In this document: positions 55,083-64,000 of the stretch, piece after piece
How positions within the stretch are numbered: the stretch's first letter is position 1
How the letters are laid out: each line of letters begins with the position of its first letter
NCBI GenBank assembly: GCA_027475525.1
Contig: JAMWFC010000136.1
Location: 1-64,000, forward strand
Source: Macrolepiota albuminosa
Taxonomy: Eukaryota > Basidiomycota > Agaricomycetes > Agaricales > Agaricaceae
Direction of reading: 5' to 3'
DNA: 64,000 nt
The notes under the pieces: generated by a model
The model's database searches: none
What the model saw: the letters and a program-made list of their open reading frames with translations, nothing else
Told to the model about the DNA's origin: nothing
Translations under genes and position numbers: made by a program

Positions 55083-56904
55083 GAAAACAAGACTTGGCAT
55101 ACACCCTCTGGGGCATCTGTGTGCTTTGCCTTCAACGGCATCTCTTCCTGTGACAGAGGGACAAAATGCATACATACCCATGTTTGCTCCCTATGTGGAG
55201 TGTCAACTCATGGGGCACAATCGTATGCCGCTTGAGGACCTTTTTCCCATGTCCACACCTCTAGTTGCAGATCATTGGGAGTCCTTCTTGCAAGATGCTG
55301 GAGTGCTGGATCTCTTTGCGGAGGTGCCAAAAGGCCTCCATTCTGGTTTTGATATTGGCATCAGTTCTTTTGCTCTTGATCAGTCTTTTTGTCCTCCAAA
55401 TCATTTTTGGTCCTCCAAAGCTTGGTCCTTTATTATTTCGAAGTATTCTGCTGAAGTGGAACTTAATAGGGTTTCTCTGGGATTCTATCCCCATGTTGCA
55501 GAACAGCTGTTTGGACCGTTCCACTCTGCACCTCTCAACGTCATCACTAGTTCTGGTGGCAAGCTTAGAATCACTCTTGATCTCTCTTATTCCCACCATG
55601 ATCCTGGTCAATCAATAAATTCTTACATAGATTCCGATAATTTCCCCTGCAACTGGGGTACCTTTTCAGCTTGTTGGCTTTTGGTAGCCAACACCCCTCC
55701 TGGAACTCAAATGGCCGTCTTTGATGTGGAATCTGCCTTTTGCATCATTCCTACATGCCCGCAGGATTGGCCAAAACTTACCATTGTTGTTGACGGTATG
55801 GTACACTATGATTTCCACCTTAACTTTGGAGCATCTTCTGCTCCAGGTGTCTTTGGTCATGTCGCAGATGCTGCGGTTAGCATTTTCAAACATCAGGGCA
55901 TCAACAATGTTCTAAAATGGATGGATAACTTCATATTTTTCAGATACCCACTCTCCTCTTCACCTCCCTACATTTATTCCTATGATGAGACACTTATTTG
56001 CGACATTGCAGATGAACTTGGCTGGCCTTGGGCACCGGACAAACATTCCCCATTCTACAAATCCTTTGTCTACATTGGTTTCTTGTGGTCTTTGTCGGCT
56101 AGGACAGTCGAGCTTCCTGATAAAAAGATATCTAAATATCTTTGAAAGCTGGATGAGTGGGATGCAAACAATTCAGTCACACTCAAGATGACAGAGTCCC
56201 TAATCAGCACTCTCAACCACATCTGCCTCATCTTGCCTAGAGGTAGATCCCACCTCCTGTCCCTCTTTGCTCTGTGGGCTTGTTTTGCAGACACTCAAAG
56301 CAGATTCGTACGACTCGCCCTGAATAACGCTGTCAAAGATGACATAGCATGGTAGCGATCTACATTGAGAAATAGTTGGTGTGGTTTGACTGTTGAGCAC
56401 CCTCCAGACCTCCTCAACCTCGAGATTTTTGTTGATGCGTCAACTTTGTGGGGTATCGGGTTTGTCATAAATGACAAGTGGTTAGTTTGGGAATTGTGAC
56501 CTGGTTGGAAAGGCAATGGCCAAGACATTGGTTGGGCTGAAATGGTGGCTGTTGATTTGGCAGTTCGGGCATTGGTGACCACAAACTTCTCACACTGCCA
56601 CTTGATCTTGAAGTTGGACAATTCTGGAGTTGTCAGCGCTCTGTCAGCAGGACGATCTCGAAACACACAGCAAAATTCCATTTTGCATCGAATAGTGGAC
56701 GTCTTCCAGTCCCATTCCCTTTGGATCTCAATTGTATGGGTACCCTCTGAAAACAACAAAGCAGACAGACCTTCTCATGGGGTCTTTCCACCTCGTAATC
56801 AACTTTTCCCTTTTCTGCCTCATATACCCTCTTACTTGTCTCCATATGTACTTCGTGCAATCAAACATCGCATTCTGCCTGTTTCAGTCACTCCTTCTGT
56901 GTAA
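55083..56904 (+). pseudogene. Element D reverse transcriptase and RNase H remnant
   Basis: RT shows GKLRITLDLSYSH, FDVESAFCIIP, FGASSAPGVFG and KWMDNFIFF, in which the second catalytic Asp of the DD pair is Asn. Then come stops at 56143 (TGA), 56354 (TAG) and 56498 (TGA), all in one frame. RNase H follows with FVDASTLWGIG, EMVAVDLAVRAL, KLDNSGVVSAL and PSENNKADRPS, keeping its acidic residues. The RT type, with a recombinase downstream, fits DIRS-like elements rather than LTR elements. Confidence 0.82.
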
Positions 56905-57070
56905 ATCCTGCTACTCTGTGTACAACAATTCTTTCTGTGTAGATAAATCATCCTGTGTACATCTAATCCTTGTTCTGAACTCGAATTCATTGCCGTACTC
57001 AATATTTGGTTTTGTGTGCCTGCCAAAAGCATGGCGGGAAACATAAGCTTGATCCAACTCCACAACGACA

Positions 57071-58255
57071 ATGTCTATTCATTTATCTTTGATCCCTGAG
57101 CATCCTCTGCCCTTTTCAGGCAATCATCACTACCACCCTTACACAGCGGGTTTGGGATCACTGTTTGTTAGGGCACCGCATTTGCATCGCTACCCCACTG
57201 CCCCTCAAAACCAAGGCGACCATTTTGTCGATAATCTGTCATCTACAACACCTTATCAATGTTCCATCATGCTATCTGCAGAGGATAGAGCCTTGGTGGA
57301 TCACGTAATTGCACAGTCTTGGATGCCATTGACAACCAAAAGATACTCTTCAGCCATCAGACACTTCCTCAAATTTTGTGATCAACATGGGATCCCCACA
57401 GAACTTTGTTTACCCACTGCCCTGGAAGTCTTGTGTTTGTACGTGGCATCTATGGCTGGTACATTGTCTGGGGGCACAGTCGGAAATAAGTTGTCTGGTC
57501 TGCGATCTTGGCATATTCAAGAGGACATGCCCTGGCCTGCATCTGCTCGATTGAAGCATACTGTCAGAGGAATTGAGAACTTACGACCACCAGAATCCTT
57601 TCAAAAGAAACATCCTCCCATCTCTCTCGAAATGCTGGCATGCATTAAGTCAAACCTCAATCTCAGTGACCCTCTACATGCATGCGTATGGGCAGTGGCT
57701 ACGACAGCACTGTGGGGACAAATCTGCCTAGGCAAATTCCTCCCTCCACGGGAGTGTAATTTCAACTCTACAGTCGTCCCTTGTTGGTCGAATTTTGGGA
57801 CTCCTAATAACACTGGAACTAGATCTCTCTTTCTGCCACGTACTAAGACATCTGGTCGTAAGGGAGAAACCGTGCTCATTACTCACCAACAAAATGATTA
57901 CAATCTGATCGTGGCTCTCACAAACCATTCTCATGTCAACGATGTGGAACTTTCCAGTCCTATTTGCTGCTACAGGAGTAGAAACGGATCGCTTATTGCT
58001 CTCACGGCTCGGAAGTTGGTGATGGTCTTCAACTCCATGCTGGAGCGTGACAGTTTACCAAAGATCAGTGGACACTGTTTTTGCATTGGGGGAACTACCG
58101 CCCTCTTATTAAAAGGTGTTCCTCCTCATGTTGTCAAGGCACTAGGCCGTTGGATGTCAGATGCTTTTCTCAGGTATTGGCAAAATTTGGAGCTCATAGT
58201 GCCTATGTATGTAGAGTTACTTCGACCTGTGATGTCTTATTTGGATAGGCGATAG
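57071..58255 (+). pseudogene. Element D tyrosine recombinase with lost catalytic arginines
   Basis: The frame is open for 394 codons from ATG 57071. The N-terminal core-binding part contains SAIRHFLKFCDQHG; the catalytic domain follows. The first Arg site reads GQICLGKF (Cys 219), where the family has Arg. The H-x-x-R box reads SGHCFCIGGTT (His 335, Cys 338), again Cys for Arg. The nucleophile Tyr 369 is present in FLRYWQN. Arg-to-Cys is the outcome of CGN-to-TGN change at CpG. The enzyme should be inactive even though no stop is present. Confidence 0.85.
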
Positions 58256-58580
58256 CCTCTGGTTGGGGTGCAGGAAATCATTTACTTCATCCTGAGTTGC
58301 CTTCGTCTCTTGGGGTGGGGTCAGACGTCTCTTCTGACTCATGAATGCTTTCCAGTCCTAGCCCCTATTTGGGACCCCCGTCACCTAATAAGGGGGGCAT
58401 ACCAAACATGTCGCCGGACTCTCACCCATCTTATGGACACCGTACTTAGGGATAAATAGAGAAATGGAATTAACTCATCTCTACTCAATTAGGGATTGAA
58501 TTATTTATATCTATTCCCCTTTCAATAGTCACTCCCGGCTGGGGGGTTTTTAGTGGGTATTGTCCAAAGTGATCGAGTCC

Positions 58581-58661
58581 CACACTACTGTTAATTATAG
58601 TGTGCGTAAACGCATTCCCTCCTGGACCAATGGGCTTAGCTTAAGTAAGCTATGAGGAGGG
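58581..58661. other. Two adjacent stem-loops downstream of the recombinase
   Basis: CACACTA (58581-58587) pairs with TAGTGTG (58598-58604). CCCTCCT (58617-58623) pairs with AGGAGGG (58655-58661). Both stems are perfect over 7 bp. They may be terminal structures of element D; no function is shown. Confidence 0.5.
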
Positions 58662-61600
58662 TTTCAATTCCCACCGTCCTGCCAACGGGCTCTGGGGACA
58701 CAACTATGGCGTGCGTCACAGAGCTACTCGTAATAGGGTAACGTTCCTCAAAGGTATTCTCGGACTTTGATCTCGGATCATTCAACTCGGCACTAGTCTG
58801 GCTGCTCGGCATCAAACTTGACTCTGTTCTGCGTCCACTCTAAAGCTTCTGCTTCGTACTCTCATCCTGTCTTGTGCACTCGTCTCTGGAAATCACTTGA
58901 ATCTTTCTGTCTAGCTATCTTGATTCTCACTTAGCGTCAACTCCCAATTACATATTCTATCGGTCGTGTCCCAACCTTGCCCCACATTTCCGAATCATCT
59001 GAGCCTCATCGGCGTCTACCCGTACATTCTGCGACCAACTCGATCGACTTCGTTCACGATCCATCAAGTAGCCCATCCCACAACCACACCGGCCCCGGCC
59101 GGCTTCAGGCTTTGGGCCGAGCCTGGCACTATCACTATACAGGTTGCCTCAGGACCCATCAGTCGTCCAATTTACAGGTAGTTTGTGATACGCAGTCCAT
59201 GCCGTTGTCAATGTCTATTGGGCAGACTCTAATACTGATACTGCTATGTTGATCTTTTACGCAGTTGTCTGACATCTGTCCCACTGGGCGTCGTGTGTGT
59301 AGTCTCTGAGAAGTTCAGAATCGCTCCACACTGGGCATCATTGACACCTGAAGTCCATTCGCTCATGAGCCTAACAAATTTAGGGCGATGAATCCTAAAT
59401 GAAACAAGATTTTGGTAGTACTTCGGTACAAAAAGTAACAGATAGCTATGGTTTGTAAGATTACAGATTCCATATACTGTAGCCAAAATGTTCGATCTGG
59501 TTGTCCTTGCGAGTATGTCTGATGAATATGAGTTTGGGACAACTATCCTGATGGCTCTCTTGAGCTCTTACTGGAGCTTGAATTTGTATTGCTCTAGCTA
59601 CTGAGAGGCAAGTGATTGACCGATGATCCTATATCAATCACCCTTTTCCCTCAAATCATTGTATCACCCCAAGGTACTATCATGCCCCCTTTGTACCCCT
59701 ACTTTGGAGCTGAGAAAACATGACACATAAAGCTGTAATATGATTAGGACATTGACAGATTATCATATCGAATCCTAATTCAATCGGAATCAGCCGTGAG
59801 ACCTTTCTAGGAAAGTGCACTATGAATACCAGCTTGAACATCTTCTTTTTCATCACTCCTTATGTGAACATAACAGCAATCTCCCGCAAGGATGTATCAA
59901 TGATTATGCTTGGCATGTGAGAACTGTCTATGCAAGATCAAATAATGGTCAGGCTTGTATAAAGATAGTGGGTCTTGTATCCTTGCCACAGGAGATTTAC
60001 CTCCAACACTGACTAATGTTTAACCTGGGGACTATTGGTGGGCCCTACATTGCCGGTATGAAAATCCATCCATATCTCAACCTTGCCTCATTTTCACTTC
60101 AGCGGCCATGACCAACTTCGTGTATGAGCACTTTCTTTTCCAGAAAATTTTCACCTACCTCTTACTTAGACTTTTTGGCATTACATGTTCACAAACGATC
60201 TATTATCTCCGCACATACTCTGATGACCACCGGCTTATGAAATTAGTTGTAAGTCACTGTCCTACTATGGGTCTTCACTTTCGCAATTGCCAATTCGGTG
60301 TCTACAGGTTGCAGCATTGTTGTAAGTTTATCAGACCAATCTGTTTTCGCTATCAGATTCTGAGTCATATAGTATCATGGAGGGAGCATATGCAGTGTTC
60401 TTGGTACAGGGAGTATACCATGTCTACATTATATGCAAATTGCCGGAGAACATATTATTAGGCTTTATAATGCCTTGGTTAGTTCTGATGCAGTCTTGTC
60501 TGCTACTTGACCTTTTTCTCCTAGGGGAGTTGCAGTACGTAGGCTATTTACTTTGCAAATTCAATGCAGACGTTGACGCCCTTAGCAGGCTTCTGTAACT
60601 ATCACTGTGTGTTCATATCACTCCTCTCTTAAAACTCTTATTAAAAAGACTTTGAAGCTTATGATTACATCAACAGTCCAGAGGTGAAGATTGAATGTCA
60701 CTCATCCAAATCTGGAGCCACTTAAACCATCAACAGCTTCTACGCTTATAGAGTGTACCACCGTGAGTGCCATGGTTAGTCATCTGTTATCATATGCCTA
60801 CCTTCTACAGTCAGTGTTGGACATAAATGGCAGAAACCCCTTGTTGTCTTCATAGTATGTATTCTGTTATTCATGGTTTCCATTCCTCGAATGTCGACTG
60901 TCTTTTTATAGTTGGCCACCTCGCTGGCCCAATTTAGCAAGTAAACGTTGTATTTTTTGGATAATTCTGCTGACATTTAGTCAGGTACTGGATTGAGTGA
61001 GGCAGCTATATCAGACTTAGGTTTCTGATCCAAACACATCATGTAGTAGGGAATATTGCTGAGTTTGTGTCAATTGTATTCCATATTATGATGAACACTC
61101 AAAATCTTAATAGATATGGCAATGCCTCGGTGTTTGTTATGAGGAGACCAGTACCACGTGTAGGAATATTGATCTTTCAAGGTGTAGGCCTCACATTGAA
61201 TGACTTATGAGAAGATCACATATTTAACCAGCGTGGTTATGGCAATTACCTGTGATATAACCATTAGTGCATCTCTTGTCTTCTTCCTGAACAGGATGCG
61301 CAGTGGACTCAGAATGTAGGCCCTATTTTGTCCTTAACTCCAAGGAATTTTGTATATGAGACTTCACTTAGGTCTGAAAATGTGATCAACCATCTAGTTG
61401 TCTTCAGGTAATTTTACTAAACCAATCTGGCTGGGTATACTGATCAATCGAACAAATAGCATCAGCAATGGACTATTGACAAGCATCACTGCAATTTGTG
61501 TACTAATCACAGTATGTGACATTGACATGTTTGTGATTGGTTGTCTTAGCACTTGCCTACTCTAGTATTATACAACTCCTCCTACAAGTGTCCTTTCTGC

Positions 61601-62101
61601 TGGTCTGTTGTCATACTTGAGTAGCACTTTCTACCTATTTGATGCTCATGGCAAGCTTCTAGCATTTGTCATTATCAATGGAAAATGTATGTGCTATTAG
61701 CATTGTTTTTGTTTCTGTAACTTATTTTCTTAATGAATCTAGTTTATGTCAACTCAATGCTGGTCAGCTGGGTGGTTCATCTGTCCTCACATGCAACTGA
61801 GACCACTAATGACATCTTGACTGGAAATTATAGGTGACGTATGTCAATGCCATATCTTTTTAATCTCTATCTTTAGAGTCATGTAGGCTCAACTCTCGTA
61901 CAAAAGTTCGAGAAATGTTTGAAGAGAACCAGACAGAGCAAAATATTGCAGAGCTTTTTCCAATGTCACTGCAAGTAAAATTTATCCTCTTATATCCAGT
62001 TTATTCAAAGTTATTGTCCTCTTCTTGCCAGAAGATCTGCTACAAGCTGACGCAGCATAGTGCAAAACAACGATGTATTCATGTACGGGATAATACAATA
62101 A

Positions 62102-62194
62102 CTGAAGTTCGAGATCAAAGGATGATTTGATTAGTACAGGAGGTACCAAATGAATAACTATAACACACCTGAAGTTCGAGATCAAAGGATGATT
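62102..62194. repeat. 26-bp direct repeat, 67-bp spacing
   Basis: The 26 bp starting CTGAAGTTCGAG occur at 62102-62127 and 62169-62194. The spacing is not 77 and the intervening sequence is unrelated, so this is not the assembly pattern seen elsewhere. Confidence 0.8.
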
Positions 62195-62822
62195 CGAACT
62201 TTAGGATTAAAAATTTCCCAACTAAGCTATTTTCGCAAGACTTTCTGCAGAACGCAAGTGCCCACTCATCGAGGAGAGGAGAGTTTGACGCACTCTGTTC
62301 TTCCCGTGGTGCAACCCTAATTCTCTAGCGTTAGATACATTGAGTCTGCTTGTGCGTTCTTTGAGAGACACAGTCACAAGTCAAAGGTTAGATTAATCAC
62401 TCGCTGTATGGACTGCGAAATTTCTCGAGAGAAACTTTTAAGCCGCCTTTTTCAAAATCCAGATCCGTTCAAGATGGCATTCCGTGTTGAGCCACAGTAC
62501 TAGTATAAGCAAGATAACGATCAAGATTTGATGTCTATTGTCCATGCACTGACTCAGCTTGTATGAAACAAAGTGCATTTCACACTCTACAGTAATACTT
62601 CCGTGACATACCTTCGCTACGACAAGTACATGTAGTGTGTGCCCCTTGACGTCTTGCTTCTGTGCGTGATAGAAGAAAGCTGCAAAAAGTCGTGTTTCAA
62701 TAATCCGCGCCATATCAAATTGTATATCTCATTCAAGCAAAGGCTTTGAGAAAGAATAAGAAAAGGGCAGAAGAAACCGACAATCGTCAACCATACAAAT
62801 AGAAATCATCGCTTGATTCTAT

Positions 62823-64000
62823 TTACGTAGAATCTGTAGCAGCATTCCATATCTTTTTCAATAACTCATCAACAGGGTCCGTGGAGGCCTCGAGCTTGGA
62901 GAACGACACCGTATACAACGCCTGAGAAAATTCGCGCAGATACGGGGAGTACTGCATGGGTCATTCGTGAGCACGTAGGAAAAGATAGAAAGAAGGAAAC
63001 ACACAGCTCTACAGAATTGCCGGTACCATCCCCACGTCTCCCATGCAATCCATTCATCATCATCCCAATTTGCACGATTATGCCACGCTTGTTCCGTGAT
63101 CACCGTTCGAGCATAAGGATTCTGCGTCAGGCACGTCATGAAGCCCTCGAGCGTCCGCGACAACCCTGACTTCTGCTCGGACGTCAGACTGTCGAGCGCC
63201 TTCAGCGTCGTGGTTAGTGCCGGACTATCCACCGCCGTGTCATCCTCTGCTTTTGACGACAATCAGTGTCCCGCATCCGACATAGCATCATCGGGCATGA
63301 CATACCTGGCTTCGCATCAGCATCAACCTCCATCGACTCATTAGCCCTAGTCCTTGCCCTCGTATCATCCTCCTCCTTCCTCAATGCTGTGATCTTCCTC
63401 CTCGCAATCAACACCCTCCCATTCGCCTTATCCAATGCCCCTCTGACCAAACCCCACTCAAACCCATTCAAACTAGACGAGCTCCCGAGCCCGAGTCCCG
63501 CCCCATTCGTAAACGTCCATCCAACAACATCGTTCGGATCGACGATCTGATACTGCATTAGCTTGTCGAAAACAATCCCAACCATGTGCGGGTTGTTTTT
63601 CCAAAATGCTACTACGGAGGTGAGGACCCCCGCCTTGGCCTCGGTTGCGGCTAGGGCGTTAGAGCTGCCCGCGACCTTGCGCAGAAGGGGGAGATACCTT
63701 TCGATGGCGTTGAGGAGGTGGGAGAAGGAGCGCGAGCCGATGTGGAGCAGGGAATGGATAACGATGGAGTTTGCGGTCGCGTCGACGTTGACAGGCCTGT
63801 CTTCAGATGTCTCGAGGGTCGTTCTAAGTGTCTCAAGGTGGTCGATCACATCTTCTGCTTTGGCGCGTCCACGGAAGAGGTTGAGTACGCCTTGGGCAGC
63901 TTCGTGATGCGGGTTGGCTATGGCCCGTCAGAAGACCAAGGAGACTGTCAGGATGAAGCCACACGTACTAGCGCTGTCGTATTCAAAGTAGGGCCCCGGT
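62823..64000 (-). CDS. CBC1: Nuclear cap-binding protein large subunit (CBP80), 3' exons
   Basis: Four exons are visible: 64000-63969 (cut by the window edge), 63917-63306, 63249-63005 and 62951-62823, ending in TAA. Introns of 51, 56 and 53 bp have GTACGT, GTATGT and GTGTGT donors; all junctions keep frame. The protein shows AAQGVLNLFRGRAKAEDVID, a helical stretch, FWKNNPHMVGIVFDKLMQY followed by QIVDPNDVVGW, matching the third MIF4G-like domain of CBP80, and a C-terminal KALDSLTSEQKSGL region. With the small subunit CBP20 it binds the m7G cap of nuclear RNAs and supports splicing, export and first-round translation. It looks intact and is the only host gene recognised. Confidence 0.88.

Larger units (their letters stand above)
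54549..58255 (+). mobile_element. Element D: dead tyrosine-recombinase retroelement (DIRS/Ngaro-like)
   Basis: The order is gag-like protein with zinc knuckle, RT plus RNase H, then a tyrosine recombinase instead of integrase. A2 cuts its left end; its right end is not resolved, and two stem-loops at 58581-58661 may belong to it. All genes carry stops or lost catalytic residues. Confidence 0.85.
58256..62822. other. 4.6-kb interval with no recognised gene
   Basis: Only short, composition-driven ORFs (up to 117 codons) occur on either strand, none with a motif I know. The stretch is AT-richer than the elements to the left. It contains the stem-loops at 58581-58661 and a 26-bp direct repeat at 62102. 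It probably mixes element D 3' sequence, old repeat debris and the region downstream of CBC1. Confidence 0.5.

Noticed and set aside
58617..58690. Possible tRNA: GGTTTCAATTCC resembles a T-loop, with an upstream TGGGCTTAGC box.
   Set aside because: Acceptor and anticodon stems do not form, and the length is wrong; the stem-loop reading is better supported.

Overview
The window is fungal, most likely a mushroom-forming basidiomycete (Agaricomycotina). Introns are about 45-56 bp with GT-AG ends, the only host gene seen is the large nuclear cap-binding subunit, and the retroelement types fit such genomes. The species cannot be told from the sequence. Almost everything from 1 to about 58.3 kb is nested retrotransposons. 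About 4.5 kb with no recognisable gene follows, then the 3' end of CBC1 on the minus strand at the right edge. Layout: Family A copy 1 (A1, Ty3/gypsy chromovirus, minus strand) spans 1-21910. A complete family B LTR element (4623-16208, plus strand) sits inside its reverse transcriptase, flanked by a 4-bp target duplication. A1 itself lies in an old decayed family C element (C-old, 21911-31331), which also holds a solo B-type LTR (22374-23420). A second, decayed A copy (A2, minus) spans 31332-54548. It contains a solo B LTR (38214-39141) and a fresh, intact family C element (C-young, 41497-52878) with identical 176-bp LTRs and a 5-bp target duplication. Right of A2 is a dead tyrosine-recombinase (DIRS/Ngaro-like) retroelement, D (54549 to about 58.3 kb). 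The main biological result is that all three LTR families carry an extra gene between pol and the 3' LTR. In A and B this gene is antisense to gag-pol, begins within about 130-170 bp of the 3' LTR, is split by short spliceosomal introns (three in A, five all phase-0 in B), and encodes a double C-x2-C-x6/8-C cysteine cluster plus a coiled coil. In C it is a sense ORF of 977 aa with no family I recognise. Introns in antisense orientation would survive retrotransposition of the sense RNA, so these look like cargo genes. Further points are a UGA-CUAG readthrough signal joining gag-pro to pol in C, a 13-nt self-priming signal in A, two tandem retropepsin domains in A, and a 4-bp MCGY target preference in B. 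Technical warning: eleven perfect tandem duplications of exactly 77 bp occur in the A and B elements. Identical length at unrelated sites points to unmerged k=77 contig overlaps in a short-read assembly. Each one shifts the reading frame. Discounting them makes the B gag-protease, B pol and A antisense genes continuous.
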